Assembly (NCBI RefSeq): GCF_010731535.1
Contig: NZ_AP022581.1
Location: forward strand, 3,729,952-3,793,951
Length of the DNA: 64,000 bases
Direction of reading: 5' to 3'
DNA from: Mycobacterium lacus
GTDB lineage: Bacteria; Actinomycetota; Actinomycetes; Mycobacteriales; Mycobacteriaceae
Shown here: positions 1-15,267 of the stretch, piece by piece
Layout of the letters: each line of letters begins with the position of its first letter
How positions within the stretch are numbered: position 1 is the stretch's first letter
The notes under the pieces: generated by a model
Databases searched by the model: none
Seen by the model: only the letters and a program-made list of their open reading frames with translations
Told to the model about the DNA's origin: nothing
Made by a program: the position numbers and the translations under genes

Positions 1-111
1 GGTGTACAACGCGGCGGCCGTCGGGCCGTTGACGGCGTTGCGTGCCGCTGGCCGGTTTAGGATCACCGTTGTCACCGGCCCATTGCGTTCCACACGCACC
101 GGATCAGTCAT
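1..111 (-). CDS. echA5: enoyl-CoA hydratase/isomerase family protein, N-terminal part only
   Basis: Only the first 37 codons lie in the window; the gene runs off the left edge. The translation opens MTDPVRVERNGPV and continues TTVILNRPAARNAVNG, the usual crotonase start in which an LNRP segment is followed by an asparagine-containing turn. The ATG overlaps the TGA of the preceding regulator gene by four bases (ATGA), so it is the last visible member of the fadE8-echA4-regulator operon. Its position matches echA5 (Rv0675) of M. tuberculosis. The reaction (hydration or isomerisation of an enoyl-CoA in the cytosol) is inferred from the family; catalytic residues are outside the window. Confidence 0.8.
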   Translation of the reverse strand, partial: MTDPVRVERNGPVTTVILNRPAARNAVNGPTAAALYT

Positions 112-830
112 GTCGCCTCCCGGAGTTGGGTTGCATCGATTCGCTCCGCCAGTTCGGTGGCGAAGTCGTGGTAGGCGGCGCGCAGCCGGGCGCCGGGCCA
201 ATCAGCGGGCAGCAGTTCGGCGGGCAGCATCGGATCGGTGAGCAGGTGGCGCACCATCGCGGCGGCCACCACGAACCGGCCGGGAATGTCACAGGCTCGG
301 GCCATCTCTTCGAGCAACCGCTGGCCGGCCTCGGCCCACTCGGCCAGATTCCACAGTCGCCCGGCCAGCTCGGCGGGTGCGTCGTCGCGTGCCCTCAACA
401 CCCGGACGCGGGCCGCGACGTCGGGCTCCAGCTCCAGGTCGAGGTTGTCGGGGCGCATCCACACCCCTTCGCGCAGTTCACCGAAACGCTTGTCGTGCAT
501 GGTGGTTCGTAGCGTGGCACGGCTGCGGGCATCGGTGCCGACGCTGGTGACGATCACGATGTGCCAGTATCCGCGCCAGGACCGGGCCCGGGGGCGCATC
601 GCATCGTCCTGCCGACGCTGGCGGGCGAGCAGCCGATCCGAAAGCCGGTAGCCGTCGGCGGACCGGATCAGGTCACCGGCGCCGACCATGCGGGTCAGCG
701 CGACCCGCAACGCGGTCTCTTTGATGCCGAAATCGTTTGTCAGGCTAATCAATTCGCTCGCGCTGGCCCACGCGGGATGGGCACCGAGCAGCACGGACAG
801 CACCACCGAGCGGGCTGTCATGTTCGGCAT
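108..830 (-). CDS. PaaX-family transcriptional regulator (Rv0674 homologue)
   Basis: A 240-residue protein starting MPNMTARSVVLSVL, the same length as I recall for Rv0674. The N-terminal third looks like a winged helix (GIKETALRVALTRMVGAGDL followed by a basic wing), and the C-terminal half has the PaaX_C look, including a GRFVVAAAMVRHLL helix. The family represses phenylacetyl-CoA and related acyl-CoA degradation genes and is released by an acyl-CoA ligand. It lies four bases after echA4 and overlaps echA5, so it probably controls its own operon; the palindrome over the fadE8 promoter is a candidate target (inference). An alternative ATG three codons in is possible. A longer reading frame upstream only runs antiparallel through echA4. 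Confidence 0.82.
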   Translation of the reverse strand: MPNMTARSVVLSVLLGAHPAWASASELISLTNDFGIKETALRVALTRMVGAGDLIRSADGYRLSDRLLARQRRQDDAMRPRARSWRGYWHIVIVTSVGTDARSRATLRTTMHDKRFGELREGVWMRPDNLDLELEPDVAARVRVLRARDDAPAELAGRLWNLAEWAEAGQRLLEEMARACDIPGRFVVAAAMVRHLLTDPMLPAELLPADWPGARLRAAYHDFATELAERIDATQLREAT

Positions 831-834
831 GGCC

Positions 835-1773
835 TTAGACCTGCGATGCTCGACGGCCGTAGTCACCGAAGGGCTCGTCACGGTGGCGCACCGCTTCCCG
901 GAAGCCGTGCTCAACCGCGTCGGCGACGAAGGCATGCCCCTCGGGCGTGTGCCGGGCGACGCCGTCGAACACGGTGCTGACCATCCTGCTGATGGCCACA
1001 CCTTGTTGCAGCAGAGCGGAATTGAGCGCGAGTTTGATCATGATCAGCTGGTTGACCGGCAGTGCGGCGATGCGCGCTACGAGCCGCTCGGTGCGCTCGT
1101 CGAGGTCCTTCGGATCCGGCGCCTCAACCGCCAGACCCCACTCGGCGGCTTGTGCGCCGGTGATGCAATCGCCGGCGAGCAGCAGCCGTTTGGCGCGCTG
1201 GTCACCGAGCCGGTGCGCCCACAGGCCGGCGGCCGGCACCCCCCACGCCCGGGTCGGGGGGTAGCCGATCTTGGCGTCGGCGGCGGCTATCACCTGATCG
1301 GCGTGCAGGGCGATGTCGGTGCCGCCCGCCACACAGTAGCCGTGGATCTTGACCACCGTCGGCTTGTCGGCATGCATCAGGCTGGAGAACCCGCGCACGA
1401 AGCGGCTCATCATCTGGTAGTCGATCATCGGGTCCCACGGCTGATTGGGCAGGTGGTTGGCGGCCTGGGTCTTGCCGTCCAGCACCGTGCCTTTGTATGC
1501 CTCACCGCCGCCCGCCGACGACGACCCCTCGGCGTAGGCGGACAGGTCGAATCCGGCGCAGAAGCCCTCGCCGCGACCCGACACCAGGATGACGTGGACG
1601 TTTGGGTCCAGATCGGCACGTTCCACCAACGCCGATAGCTCCAGCGGGGTATCGGCGACGATCGCGTTGCCCTTCTCCGGGCGGTTGAAGGTGATCCGCG
1701 CGACCCGGCCGGTGACCTCGTAGGTCATCGTTTTCAGGTTGTCGAAATCGACCGGCCTGATCGTGTGCGTCAT
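835..1773 (-). CDS. echA4: enoyl-CoA hydratase EchA4
   Basis: A 312-residue crotonase-fold protein. Segment FNRPEKGNAI near residue 30 is the conserved entry strand; GEGFCAGFDLSAY near residue 70 and HGYCVAGGTDIALHAD near residue 145 form the CoA-binding loop and oxyanion hole. The enzyme should act on an enoyl-CoA in the cytosol, probably downstream of the acyl-CoA dehydrogenase FadE8 that precedes it. The ATG overlaps the fadE8 TGA by four bases, which fixes the start at MTHTIRPVDF and indicates translational coupling; upstream codons in this frame would lie inside fadE8. Length and context match Rv0673. The exact substrate cannot be read from the sequence. Confidence 0.9.
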   Translation of the reverse strand: MTHTIRPVDFDNLKTMTYEVTGRVARITFNRPEKGNAIVADTPLELSALVERADLDPNVHVILVSGRGEGFCAGFDLSAYAEGSSSAGGGEAYKGTVLDGKTQAANHLPNQPWDPMIDYQMMSRFVRGFSSLMHADKPTVVKIHGYCVAGGTDIALHADQVIAAADAKIGYPPTRAWGVPAAGLWAHRLGDQRAKRLLLAGDCITGAQAAEWGLAVEAPDPKDLDERTERLVARIAALPVNQLIMIKLALNSALLQQGVAISRMVSTVFDGVARHTPEGHAFVADAVEHGFREAVRHRDEPFGDYGRRASQV

Positions 1774-3401
1774 CCCTTGACTAGAGCACGTTCGAGGATC
1801 GGCGCGAGATCCAATCCGGTCGGCATGGTGCCGAACGCCCGGCCCCACCGCCCGTCGAGCCGGGTCGCCAGGAACGCCTCGGCGACGGCTGGATGGCCGT
1901 GACGCACCAGCAGCGAACCCTGCAGCGCCAGGCAGATGTCCTCGGCGATCCTGCGGGCTCGGTAACCGACGGTTTCCAGATCCTCAAGTTGCGGTCGCAA
2001 CTGGCCGACGTGGCTGTCCAGGCGGGCATCGGAACCGGCGCTCTTGCTCAGCTCGTCGAACAGCACCTCGACGCACTCGGGGCGAGTTGCCATGGCACGC
2101 AACGTATCCAGCGCGCTGACGTTGCCGGAGCCCTCCCAGATGCCGTTCAGCGGCGCCTCGCGGTACAGCCGGGGCATCCCGGAGTCCTCGACATAGCCGT
2201 TGCCGCCCAGGCATTCCAGCGCCTCGGCCGCGTGCGGGGTAGCGCGCTTGCACACCCAGTATTTGCTGGCCGCCAGCCCAATCCGGCGCAGCAGGGCCTC
2301 GCGTCCGTCGCCGCGTACCGCGTTGTCGGTGGCGCCGGCCATGCGCATCGCGACGATTGTGGCGGCCTCGGCCTCGACCGCCAGGTCGGCGAGCACATTG
2401 CGCATCAACGGCTGGTCAATCAGGTAGGCGCCGAAGGCCTTGCGGTGCTGGGCGTGGTGGATGGCCCAGGCCAGTCCCGCCTGCATCCCGGTGGCGCTGC
2501 CCAGCGTGCAATCCAGCCGGGTCATGTTGACCATCTCGATGATGGTCGGCACTCCGCGCCCCTCTTCTCCCACCAGCCACGCGATGGCGCCGTCGTATTC
2601 GACCTCGCTGGAGGCGTTTGCGTGGTTGCCGAGCTTGTCCTTCAACCGCTGCAACAACATTCGGTTGCGGCTCCCGTCGGGCAGCACCCGGGGCAGGAAG
2701 AAGCAGGACAGGCCGCCGGGCGCCTGAGCCAGGACCAAGAAGATGTCACACATCGGCGCCGAGGTGAACCATTTATGACCGGTCAATGTGTAGCTGCCGT
2801 CGGCGTTGCGGGTCGCTGTGGTGGTGTTGGCCCGCACATCGGAACCGCCCTGTTTTTCGGTCATCGACATGCCCGCGGTGATGCCGGCCTTGGTGGTGGG
2901 CACCTTCAACTCGGGGTCGTAGTGCCGGCTGGTCAGCAGCGGCTCATATGTGCTCGCCAACTCGGTGTTGTACCGCAGCGCCGGCACCACCGCGTAGGTC
3001 GCCGAGACGGGGCACATGTGGCCCGGCTCAACGCTCCACCAGGTGCACGTCTTGGCGGCCCGCACCACATGGGCACCGGGCCGCTGATCCGCCCAGGGCG
3101 CGGCGTGCAGACCGTGCTCGATCGCGGTACGCATCAACTCGTGGTAGGCCGGGTCATATTCCACTTCATCGATGCGATGGCCGTAGCGGTCGTGAGTGTG
3201 CAGGATCGGCCGGTTGCGGTCGGCAAGCTCGCTCCAACGCTGAGCTTGCCGGGAGCCGGCGATGGCCCCGAGTGCGGTGAACTCATCCAGGCCCCACTCG
3301 CCGCCTTCGCGGATCAGGGCCTCGATGAGCACCGGCGACGACGCGGGGTTGTAGTTCTTCAGGGGCGGAACCTGGTTGGTGACGACATGGGTAGCTGGCA
3401 T
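1770..3401 (-). CDS. fadE8: acyl-CoA dehydrogenase, AidB-like subfamily
   Basis: A 543-residue flavoprotein of the AidB/FadE8 type, longer than ordinary acyl-CoA dehydrogenases (about 380 residues). The N-terminal PPLKNYNPASSPVL signature is typical of AidB-like members. TEKQGGSDVRAN and TGHKWFTSAPMCDIFLVL form the FAD-binding middle domain; ECLGGNGYVEDSGMPRLYRE and NGIWEGSGNV mark the C-terminal helical domain. It should transfer electrons from an acyl-CoA to FAD, although AidB homologues can also bind DNA. It is first in the operon with echA4, the PaaX-type gene and echA5. A good -10 box lies six bases before the ATG, so the message is probably leaderless. Confidence 0.92.
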   Translation of the reverse strand: MPATHVVTNQVPPLKNYNPASSPVLIEALIREGGEWGLDEFTALGAIAGSRQAQRWSELADRNRPILHTHDRYGHRIDEVEYDPAYHELMRTAIEHGLHAAPWADQRPGAHVVRAAKTCTWWSVEPGHMCPVSATYAVVPALRYNTELASTYEPLLTSRHYDPELKVPTTKAGITAGMSMTEKQGGSDVRANTTTATRNADGSYTLTGHKWFTSAPMCDIFLVLAQAPGGLSCFFLPRVLPDGSRNRMLLQRLKDKLGNHANASSEVEYDGAIAWLVGEEGRGVPTIIEMVNMTRLDCTLGSATGMQAGLAWAIHHAQHRKAFGAYLIDQPLMRNVLADLAVEAEAATIVAMRMAGATDNAVRGDGREALLRRIGLAASKYWVCKRATPHAAEALECLGGNGYVEDSGMPRLYREAPLNGIWEGSGNVSALDTLRAMATRPECVEVLFDELSKSAGSDARLDSHVGQLRPQLEDLETVGYRARRIAEDICLALQGSLLVRHGHPAVAEAFLATRLDGRWGRAFGTMPTGLDLAPILERALVKG

Positions 3402-3407
3402 GGCACC

Positions 3408-3442
3408 ATATTACAGTTTCTAGACAACTGCACAAGAGTTGT
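3408..3442 (-). promoter_or_regulatory. fadE8 operon promoter with overlapping inverted-repeat operator
   Basis: Reading the minus strand, TTGTGC (3430-3435) and TAATAT (3408-3413) are separated by 16 bases, and the fadE8 ATG follows the -10 box after six bases, so transcription likely starts at the A of ATG. A perfect inverted repeat, ACAACT, seven bases, AGTTGT (3424-3442), covers the -35 box. This layout fits repression by a dimeric regulator. The PaaX-family gene in the same operon is the obvious candidate, but that link is inference. Confidence 0.55.
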
Positions 3443-3446
3443 AACA

Positions 3447-4286
3447 CTAGTGCGGGTGACCGGCGAAGAAATCCCACAGTGCACGGGTAGCGAAGGGCGG
3501 CCACTGATGGCCACCGTCGTTGACGGTGACGAGGACGACGCTGCGGCTGTCGGCGCATCCGGCGGTCGACGTGGTGACCAGGCCCTCGGTGGTGGTCACC
3601 GGGGCGCCGCACCGGTCAACGTTGCGCCAAAACGCATTCACCGCTGGCACCGAGGGACCGTCGATCGCGCCGAGGCCCGATCCACCGCCGTAAGGGATGA
3701 GCCGATCCGCCGTGCCGTGGATGTGCATGACCGAGGTCGGGTGCGGGGACCGGCAGGGATCCAGTTGCGTCGCCGCGTCCGGGCCGATCGCCGCGAAGAC
3801 ACCGGTGTTGCATGCCAGCGTGTAGGACATAATGCCGCCGTTGCTGATTCCGGTGGCATAGACCCTGGACGGGTTGATGCTGACGTTCTTGGCGATGTCG
3901 GCGACGGCGGCGGTGATGAAAGCCACGTCGTCGACGCCCTCCCGTGCCGGCCGGCCGCAGCAGCCGCCGCCGTTGACGTTCCAGGTCCAGTTCAGGCCGT
4001 CCGGATAGGCGACGAGGAACTTGTCAGACTCAGCCAATTCGTCCCAGCCGTAAGCCCTTTCGGCGCGGGCGGCGTTGCCGAACGCGCCGTGCAGCATGAC
4101 CACCAGCGGGGCCGAGGCGGACAATCCCGTCGGCAGGTAGAGCCGATAGGTGCGGTCGACACCGCCGATCTTGACGGTGTGGACGCTGGTTCCGCTCACG
4201 AAGGCCGACGGTGGCACGGTTCGTCCCGACGTACAGCCGCTGAGCGCGAGTACGACCGTGAAAAACGTGATGGCTCGGCCGATCAG
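3447..4286 (-). CDS. lpqP: secreted esterase/PHB-depolymerase-like lipoprotein LpqP, probable CTG start
   Basis: An alpha/beta-hydrolase of the feruloyl-esterase/PHB-depolymerase (LpqC-like) type: LVVMLHGAFGN gives the oxyanion strand, ATGISNGGIMSY the GxSxG nucleophile elbow, HIHGTADRLIPY the acid region and NDGGHQWP the catalytic histidine. The first ATG/GTG in frame (4217) would omit any export signal. Extending upstream gives RAITFFTVVLALSGC, a hydrophobic stretch ending in a lipobox whose cysteine is residue 18 if translation begins at the CTG at 4286. That CTG overlaps the TGA of end as CTGA, mimicking the usual ATGA coupling, and gives 279 residues, close to Rv0671. The stop codon at 4317-4319 limits any longer form. 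Function as a cell-envelope esterase is inferred. Confidence 0.8.
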   Translation of the reverse strand: MIGRAITFFTVVLALSGCTSGRTVPPSAFVSGTSVHTVKIGGVDRTYRLYLPTGLSASAPLVVMLHGAFGNAARAERAYGWDELAESDKFLVAYPDGLNWTWNVNGGGCCGRPAREGVDDVAFITAAVADIAKNVSINPSRVYATGISNGGIMSYTLACNTGVFAAIGPDAATQLDPCRSPHPTSVMHIHGTADRLIPYGGGSGLGAIDGPSVPAVNAFWRNVDRCGAPVTTTEGLVTTSTAGCADSRSVVLVTVNDGGHQWPPFATRALWDFFAGHPH

Positions 4287-5041
4287 CCGCGTGTTCGCTC
4301 CCGCAGAAACGCGATGTCATCCTTGCGGCCCTCGTCGGCGGTTTCGCAGATCACCGGCGCGCCGGCGGCCTTGACCGCGGCCACCAGCAGCTCGGGATCG
4401 ATCTGACCGGTGCCCAGGTTGGCGTGACGATCACGACCTGAGCCCGCTTCGTCCTTGGAGTCATTGCAGTGAACCAGGTCGATGCGGCCGGTGATGGCCT
4501 TGATGCGGTCCACCGCATCGACCAACGCCTCGCCGGCCGCCCAGGCGTGACAAGTGTCGAGGCATAAGCCGATCCCGGAGTCGCCGATGACGTCCCACAG
4601 TCGTGCGATGGTGTCGAAGTGACGGGCCATCGCGTGGTCGCCGCCGGCGGTGTTTTCCAGGTACACCGGGACCTCGGTGTGCAGCTGGTCGAGCGCCTTG
4701 CGCCAGCGCTGGAAGCCCTCCTCGAGGTCGTCCTCGTCGGCGACGTATCCGCCGTGCACGATCACCGCCGCGGCACCGATGTCGGCGGCCGCGTCACAGG
4801 TCTGCTGCAGGATCTTCCGCGACGGGATCCGCACCCGATTGTTCGCCGATGCGACGTTGATCAGGTAGGGAGCGTGCACATACACCGGCAGCTCCGCGGC
4901 TCTGAGCGCGGCGGCATCGTCGCGGGGTTTCGGCGCTTTCCAGCTCTGCGGATTGCCGAGGAAGATCTGCACGACGTCAGCGTTCTCGGCCTCCGCCGCG
5001 GCCAGCGGGTCCTGCGGGCTGACGTGTGAACCGATGAGCAC
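4283..5041 (-). CDS. end: endonuclease IV (AP endonuclease)
   Basis: A 252-residue TIM-barrel nuclease. It opens MLIGSHVSPQDPLAAA and contains VQIFLGNPQSWKAP, VYVHAPYLINVAS, VYLENTAGGDHAMA, GLCLDTCHAWAAG and LVHCNDSKDEAGS, which carry the His, Glu and Asp ligands of the three-zinc centre. It cleaves abasic sites in base-excision repair in the cytosol. Length agrees with Rv0670. It lies just after a long palindrome and before lpqP, with which it shares a four-base overlap. In H37Rv the next gene towards rpoC is a ceramidase gene (Rv0669c, from memory); here an AbiEi-like gene occupies that place. Confidence 0.95.
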   Translation of the reverse strand: MLIGSHVSPQDPLAAAEAENADVVQIFLGNPQSWKAPKPRDDAAALRAAELPVYVHAPYLINVASANNRVRIPSRKILQQTCDAAADIGAAAVIVHGGYVADEDDLEEGFQRWRKALDQLHTEVPVYLENTAGGDHAMARHFDTIARLWDVIGDSGIGLCLDTCHAWAAGEALVDAVDRIKAITGRIDLVHCNDSKDEAGSGRDRHANLGTGQIDPELLVAAVKAAGAPVICETADEGRKDDIAFLRERTRG

Positions 5042-5071
5042 GTTGGCCAGTCTAGTGCGTCACCAAGGGAT

Positions 5072-5133
5072 GCTGAGCAGACGTAAAAGCCCCCATTTGG
5101 CTGCCCAAATGGGGGCTTTTACGTCTGCTCAGC
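5072..5133. repeat. long palindrome, copy 1 of the GAGCAGACG family
   Basis: Two perfect 29 bp arms (5072-5100 and 5105-5133) around a 4 base spacer. The arms contain GAGCAGACGTAAAAGCCCCC and its complement, so the transcript can fold into a very stable hairpin from either strand. The right arm overlaps the last codons and the stop of the AbiEi-like gene, so the element should terminate that transcript before end. Three close relatives occur at 6065, 17495 and 33109. Confidence 0.9.
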
Positions 5134-6010
5134 TCGCTAAGCGAGGCCGTTGCAGGTGGGTGTTGATGCGGTCTACCAGGCCGACGGGATCGCCTCGGAT
5201 GTCACCCACGGTCATGGGAATGCTCGTCCAACCGCATTCCTGTAGGCGGGCGGTTTTCAGCCGGTCGCGCAGCAGTGCATCGCGGCCCACATGCCATTCG
5301 ATGCTGTCGTACTCGGCGACGACCATCACATCCGGCCACGCGAAGTCGACGCGCCACCGTGTGCCGTAGTCGTCAACGATCTCGTACTGCAACTCGGGCA
5401 TGGGTAACCGGTTATCGATAAACACCAGTCGGGCCTCACTCTCCATCGGAGATTCGGCACGGCTGTCGGCATAACCGATCAACTCACGGACCTTGACGAT
5501 GCCGCGGCGGCCCTTGTGTTCACGGATTACTGCGTGTAGTTCCCCCTTGGTGCACGCGCCAACATGCAGCGCAGCATCGAGCGTCGCCAGGGCGCGTGGC
5601 CGCCGCAACGTCCGCGCTACTTCGATCACCGTCCATGCCGGCGCCGTCGCCAGCCGACCCTCTACCCGTCGCAGCGGTGCGCCAATTCGCTGATGCACCA
5701 TCAGAGCGGGTGATGGTCGCATGCGGACACCCGGGTCAAGGACGTGAATGCGCGACGTGCCCTCGGTGTCGAAGCCGTACAACGCCGCGGCCGTGCCCAT
5801 GCAGGCGACAATCGGTTGGCCGGCCAACAAATCCAGCGCAGCCAACTTGCCCGACACAGCGGGTTCACTCAACGCATAGACGCCGTGGCGCACCCGGATC
5901 AGCTTGCCCGCCTTGACAAGTCCCGCCAAGCGCTTGCGGCTTGTGACGCCGAGCAATTGTTGCGTGGTGGCCAGGCCGCCATTGGCCGAGATGACTTCGT
6001 CGACGAACAC
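5129..6010 (-). CDS. AbiEi-like antitoxin-domain protein with DUF559-type C-terminus
   Basis: A 293-residue protein. Residues 1-60 (VDEVISANGGLATTQQLLGV, then LIRVRHGVYAL) resemble the winged-helix AbiEi antitoxin domain. The C-terminal part contains RVDFAWPDVMVVAEYDSIEWH and RDRLKTARLQECGWTSIPM, the pattern of DUF559/Vsr-like endonuclease-fold domains. Such proteins are common in mycobacteria without an AbiEii nucleotidyltransferase partner, and none is present here. It starts at a GTG with no strong ribosome site. The stop lies inside palindrome copy 1 and palindrome copy 2 lies just beyond its start, so the gene is bracketed by related repeats, as if it were a passenger. Function is unknown. 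Confidence 0.75.
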   Translation of the reverse strand: MFVDEVISANGGLATTQQLLGVTSRKRLAGLVKAGKLIRVRHGVYALSEPAVSGKLAALDLLAGQPIVACMGTAAALYGFDTEGTSRIHVLDPGVRMRPSPALMVHQRIGAPLRRVEGRLATAPAWTVIEVARTLRRPRALATLDAALHVGACTKGELHAVIREHKGRRGIVKVRELIGYADSRAESPMESEARLVFIDNRLPMPELQYEIVDDYGTRWRVDFAWPDVMVVAEYDSIEWHVGRDALLRDRLKTARLQECGWTSIPMTVGDIRGDPVGLVDRINTHLQRPRLAS

Positions 6011-6064
6011 GCGCTCATGGTGTCCCGCGCCAGTGCGGACCGAAAGTCAGCGCTGTGGATAGTA

Positions 6065-6126
6065 CGCGAGCAGACGCGAAAGCCCCCAAATCGGGCCCGA
6101 TTTGGGGGCTTTCGCGTCTGCTCGCG
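6065..6126. repeat. perfect 62 bp palindrome, copy 2 of the GAGCAGACG family
   Basis: Arms of 31 bp (6065-6095 and 6096-6126) match perfectly with no spacer. It begins immediately after the rpoC stop codon, in the position of a transcription terminator for the rpoB-rpoC operon, though no run of T follows the stem. The arm core GAGCAGACGCGAAAGCCCCC is nearly the same as in copy 1, on the other side of the AbiEi-like gene. Confidence 0.92.
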
Positions 6127-10077
<3,951 letters not shown>

Positions 10078-10135
10078 GTAACTCCCTTTCCCCTTGCGGG
10101 TTTAGTGACTAAAGGACGTTGGCCGGTGATGGACA

Positions 10136-13672
<3,537 letters not shown>

Positions 13673-14136
13673 CTCGTGCGACCAACGAGAGCCTGGGCAG
13701 AGCCTTGGAAAGGCCAGCCCACCGGGGCCTGTTCGCCGCGATAATTGTGTCGGTTCGGCCGGCGAACGATCTGTCCGGATCTCAAGCACGCAACCAAATA
13801 GCTGAGCCGCAAAACGGGGCTCAGGCTAAGACCACGTTGTCAAGTGGCAGCGGGTGAGATGGGCAGGAAGTAGCCAGCGCAACGTCCAACGATAGCGCAG
13901 GACTGCGCATTCCTCAAATACCCGCCACTGCCTGTCCACGAGTCTCGGCGCTGGCTGGCGATCTCGAGTTGCCCTGGACAGGTACGGCACATGCTGCCCA
14001 ACAGATTGACCCGTTTGGGCCCTCGCGTCAAGGGGGACGGGTGCCGAGTTAGGCCGCGCCCTGCAGAATTCTTTCCGGGGGTCTTGCCGCGACGTCCCTG
14101 ACTCCGCCTTGCGGGCGCAACGACCGACGCGACCTG
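13673..14136 (-). promoter_or_regulatory. rpoB-rpoC upstream region with at least two candidate promoters
   Basis: These 464 bases hold no convincing gene. On the minus strand TTGACG (14026-14031), 17 bases, CAATCT (14003-14008) is one sigma-A-like promoter and TTGAGG (13912-13917), 17 bases, TATCGT (13889-13894) is a second. Closer to rpoB a stem of seven base pairs (CTGAGCC at 13802-13808 with GGCTCAG at 13818-13824) could structure the long leader. Two tandem promoters before a long leader fit what is known of mycobacterial rpoBC transcription. Confidence 0.55.
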
Positions 14137-15141
14137 TCAGAACTCGTGCGAGCGGTACTTGTGTGTGCCCTCGAGGTCGTCGAGGATCGCCGCCTGGGCC
14201 TTCTGTGGCAGTGTGTGCAACATCTCGCGCACCCGCGCCTGGCGCCGAGCCACCGCCTTGCGCTCGGGCATGCCCGGCGTTGCGGTGATCTGCGGCGGCA
14301 CGCCTTCGATTTCCTCCACACCACCCGCGTGGTGACCGGCGTCGAGCAGGGCCTGCTCCTCGGCCATGGTCGCCTCGTCCTTCTCCTCCGACATCCCGAT
14401 CGGCCCGATGCGGCGGCCGTTGAGGAACTGCCGCACCACAGGCTCGTCGCTGGTCAGCAGCACTTCCCGCGGCCCGAACATGACCAGGTGCTTGCGGAAC
14501 AACATGCCCATGTTGTCCGGCACGGTCCGGGCGATGTTGATGTTGTGCGTCACGATGAGGATGGTCGCGTCGATCTGGGCATTGATGTCCATGATGAGCT
14601 GGCTCAGGTAGGCGGTACGCACCGGGTCCAGACCCGAGTCGGGCTCGTCGCAGAGGATAATCTGCGGGTCCAGGACGAGGGCACGAGCCAGGCCGGCGCG
14701 CTTGCGCATACCACCGGAGATTTCGCCGGGGAACTTCTTCTCGTCGCCACCAAGACCGACCATCTGCAGCTTCTCCATGACGATGTCACGGATTTCGCTT
14801 TCCTTCTTCTTGGTGTGCTCACGCAGCGGGAACGCGGTGTTGTCGTAGAGGTTCATCGACCCGAACAGCGCGCCGTCCTGGAACAGCACACCGAATAACG
14901 TGCGGATCTCGTACAGCTCCTTGGCCGAGCATTCGATGATGTCCGTGCCATCGATGATGATCGAGCCGCGTTCCGGCCGCAGCAAACCGATGAGTGACTT
15001 CAGGAACACCGACTTGCCGGTACCGGACGGTCCCAGCAACACGCTGACCTCACCAGCGGGGATCTCGAGCGTGACGTCTTCCCAGATCCGCGAGGACCCG
15101 AAGGATTTCGTGAGGTTATTAACCTCAATGCTGACGCCCAT
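14137..15141 (-). CDS. mceG: MceG (Mkl) ATPase of Mce lipid importers
   Basis: A 334-residue ABC ATPase starting MGVSIEVNNLTKSFGSS. Walker A is GPSGTGKS near residue 38, the signature is SGGMRKRAG near residue 145, Walker B is IILCDEPDSGLD and the switch histidine is in IVTHNIN. A C-terminal extension of about 90 residues (MSEEKDEATMAEEQ onward) is typical of MceG. It energises the Mce1-Mce4 importers for fatty acids and cholesterol at the inner membrane; the permease genes are elsewhere. A purine-rich site (GAAGGA) precedes the ATG. In H37Rv a cluster of toxin-antitoxin genes and atsD separates it from rpoB; here the two genes are neighbours. Confidence 0.93.
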   Translation of the reverse strand: MGVSIEVNNLTKSFGSSRIWEDVTLEIPAGEVSVLLGPSGTGKSVFLKSLIGLLRPERGSIIIDGTDIIECSAKELYEIRTLFGVLFQDGALFGSMNLYDNTAFPLREHTKKKESEIRDIVMEKLQMVGLGGDEKKFPGEISGGMRKRAGLARALVLDPQIILCDEPDSGLDPVRTAYLSQLIMDINAQIDATILIVTHNINIARTVPDNMGMLFRKHLVMFGPREVLLTSDEPVVRQFLNGRRIGPIGMSEEKDEATMAEEQALLDAGHHAGGVEEIEGVPPQITATPGMPERKAVARRQARVREMLHTLPQKAQAAILDDLEGTHKYRSHEF

Positions 15142-15267
15142 GGGGAATCCTTCCGTCGACGCGCGTACCCGCCACCTCCCCTATTGTGTGGCTTGAGTCA
15201 CTGTCTTGGAGTTACTGTAGCGCACGGCCCGGGCCCGGCATCAGGGTTGCCAGGATAACAATCCTCG

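Noticed and set aside
1893..4406. 837-codon open frame opposite fadE8 and lpqP
   Set aside because: Antisense to conserved genes and crossing three of them; no protein family resemblance.
13818..13843. TTGACA at 13838-13843 (minus strand) as a third rpoB promoter
   Set aside because: The hexamer at 17 bases spacing is GCCCCG, which is not a usable -10 box.
13840..14031. Small open frame in the rpoB upstream region
   Set aside because: No family resemblance or ribosome site, and it overlaps both promoter candidates.
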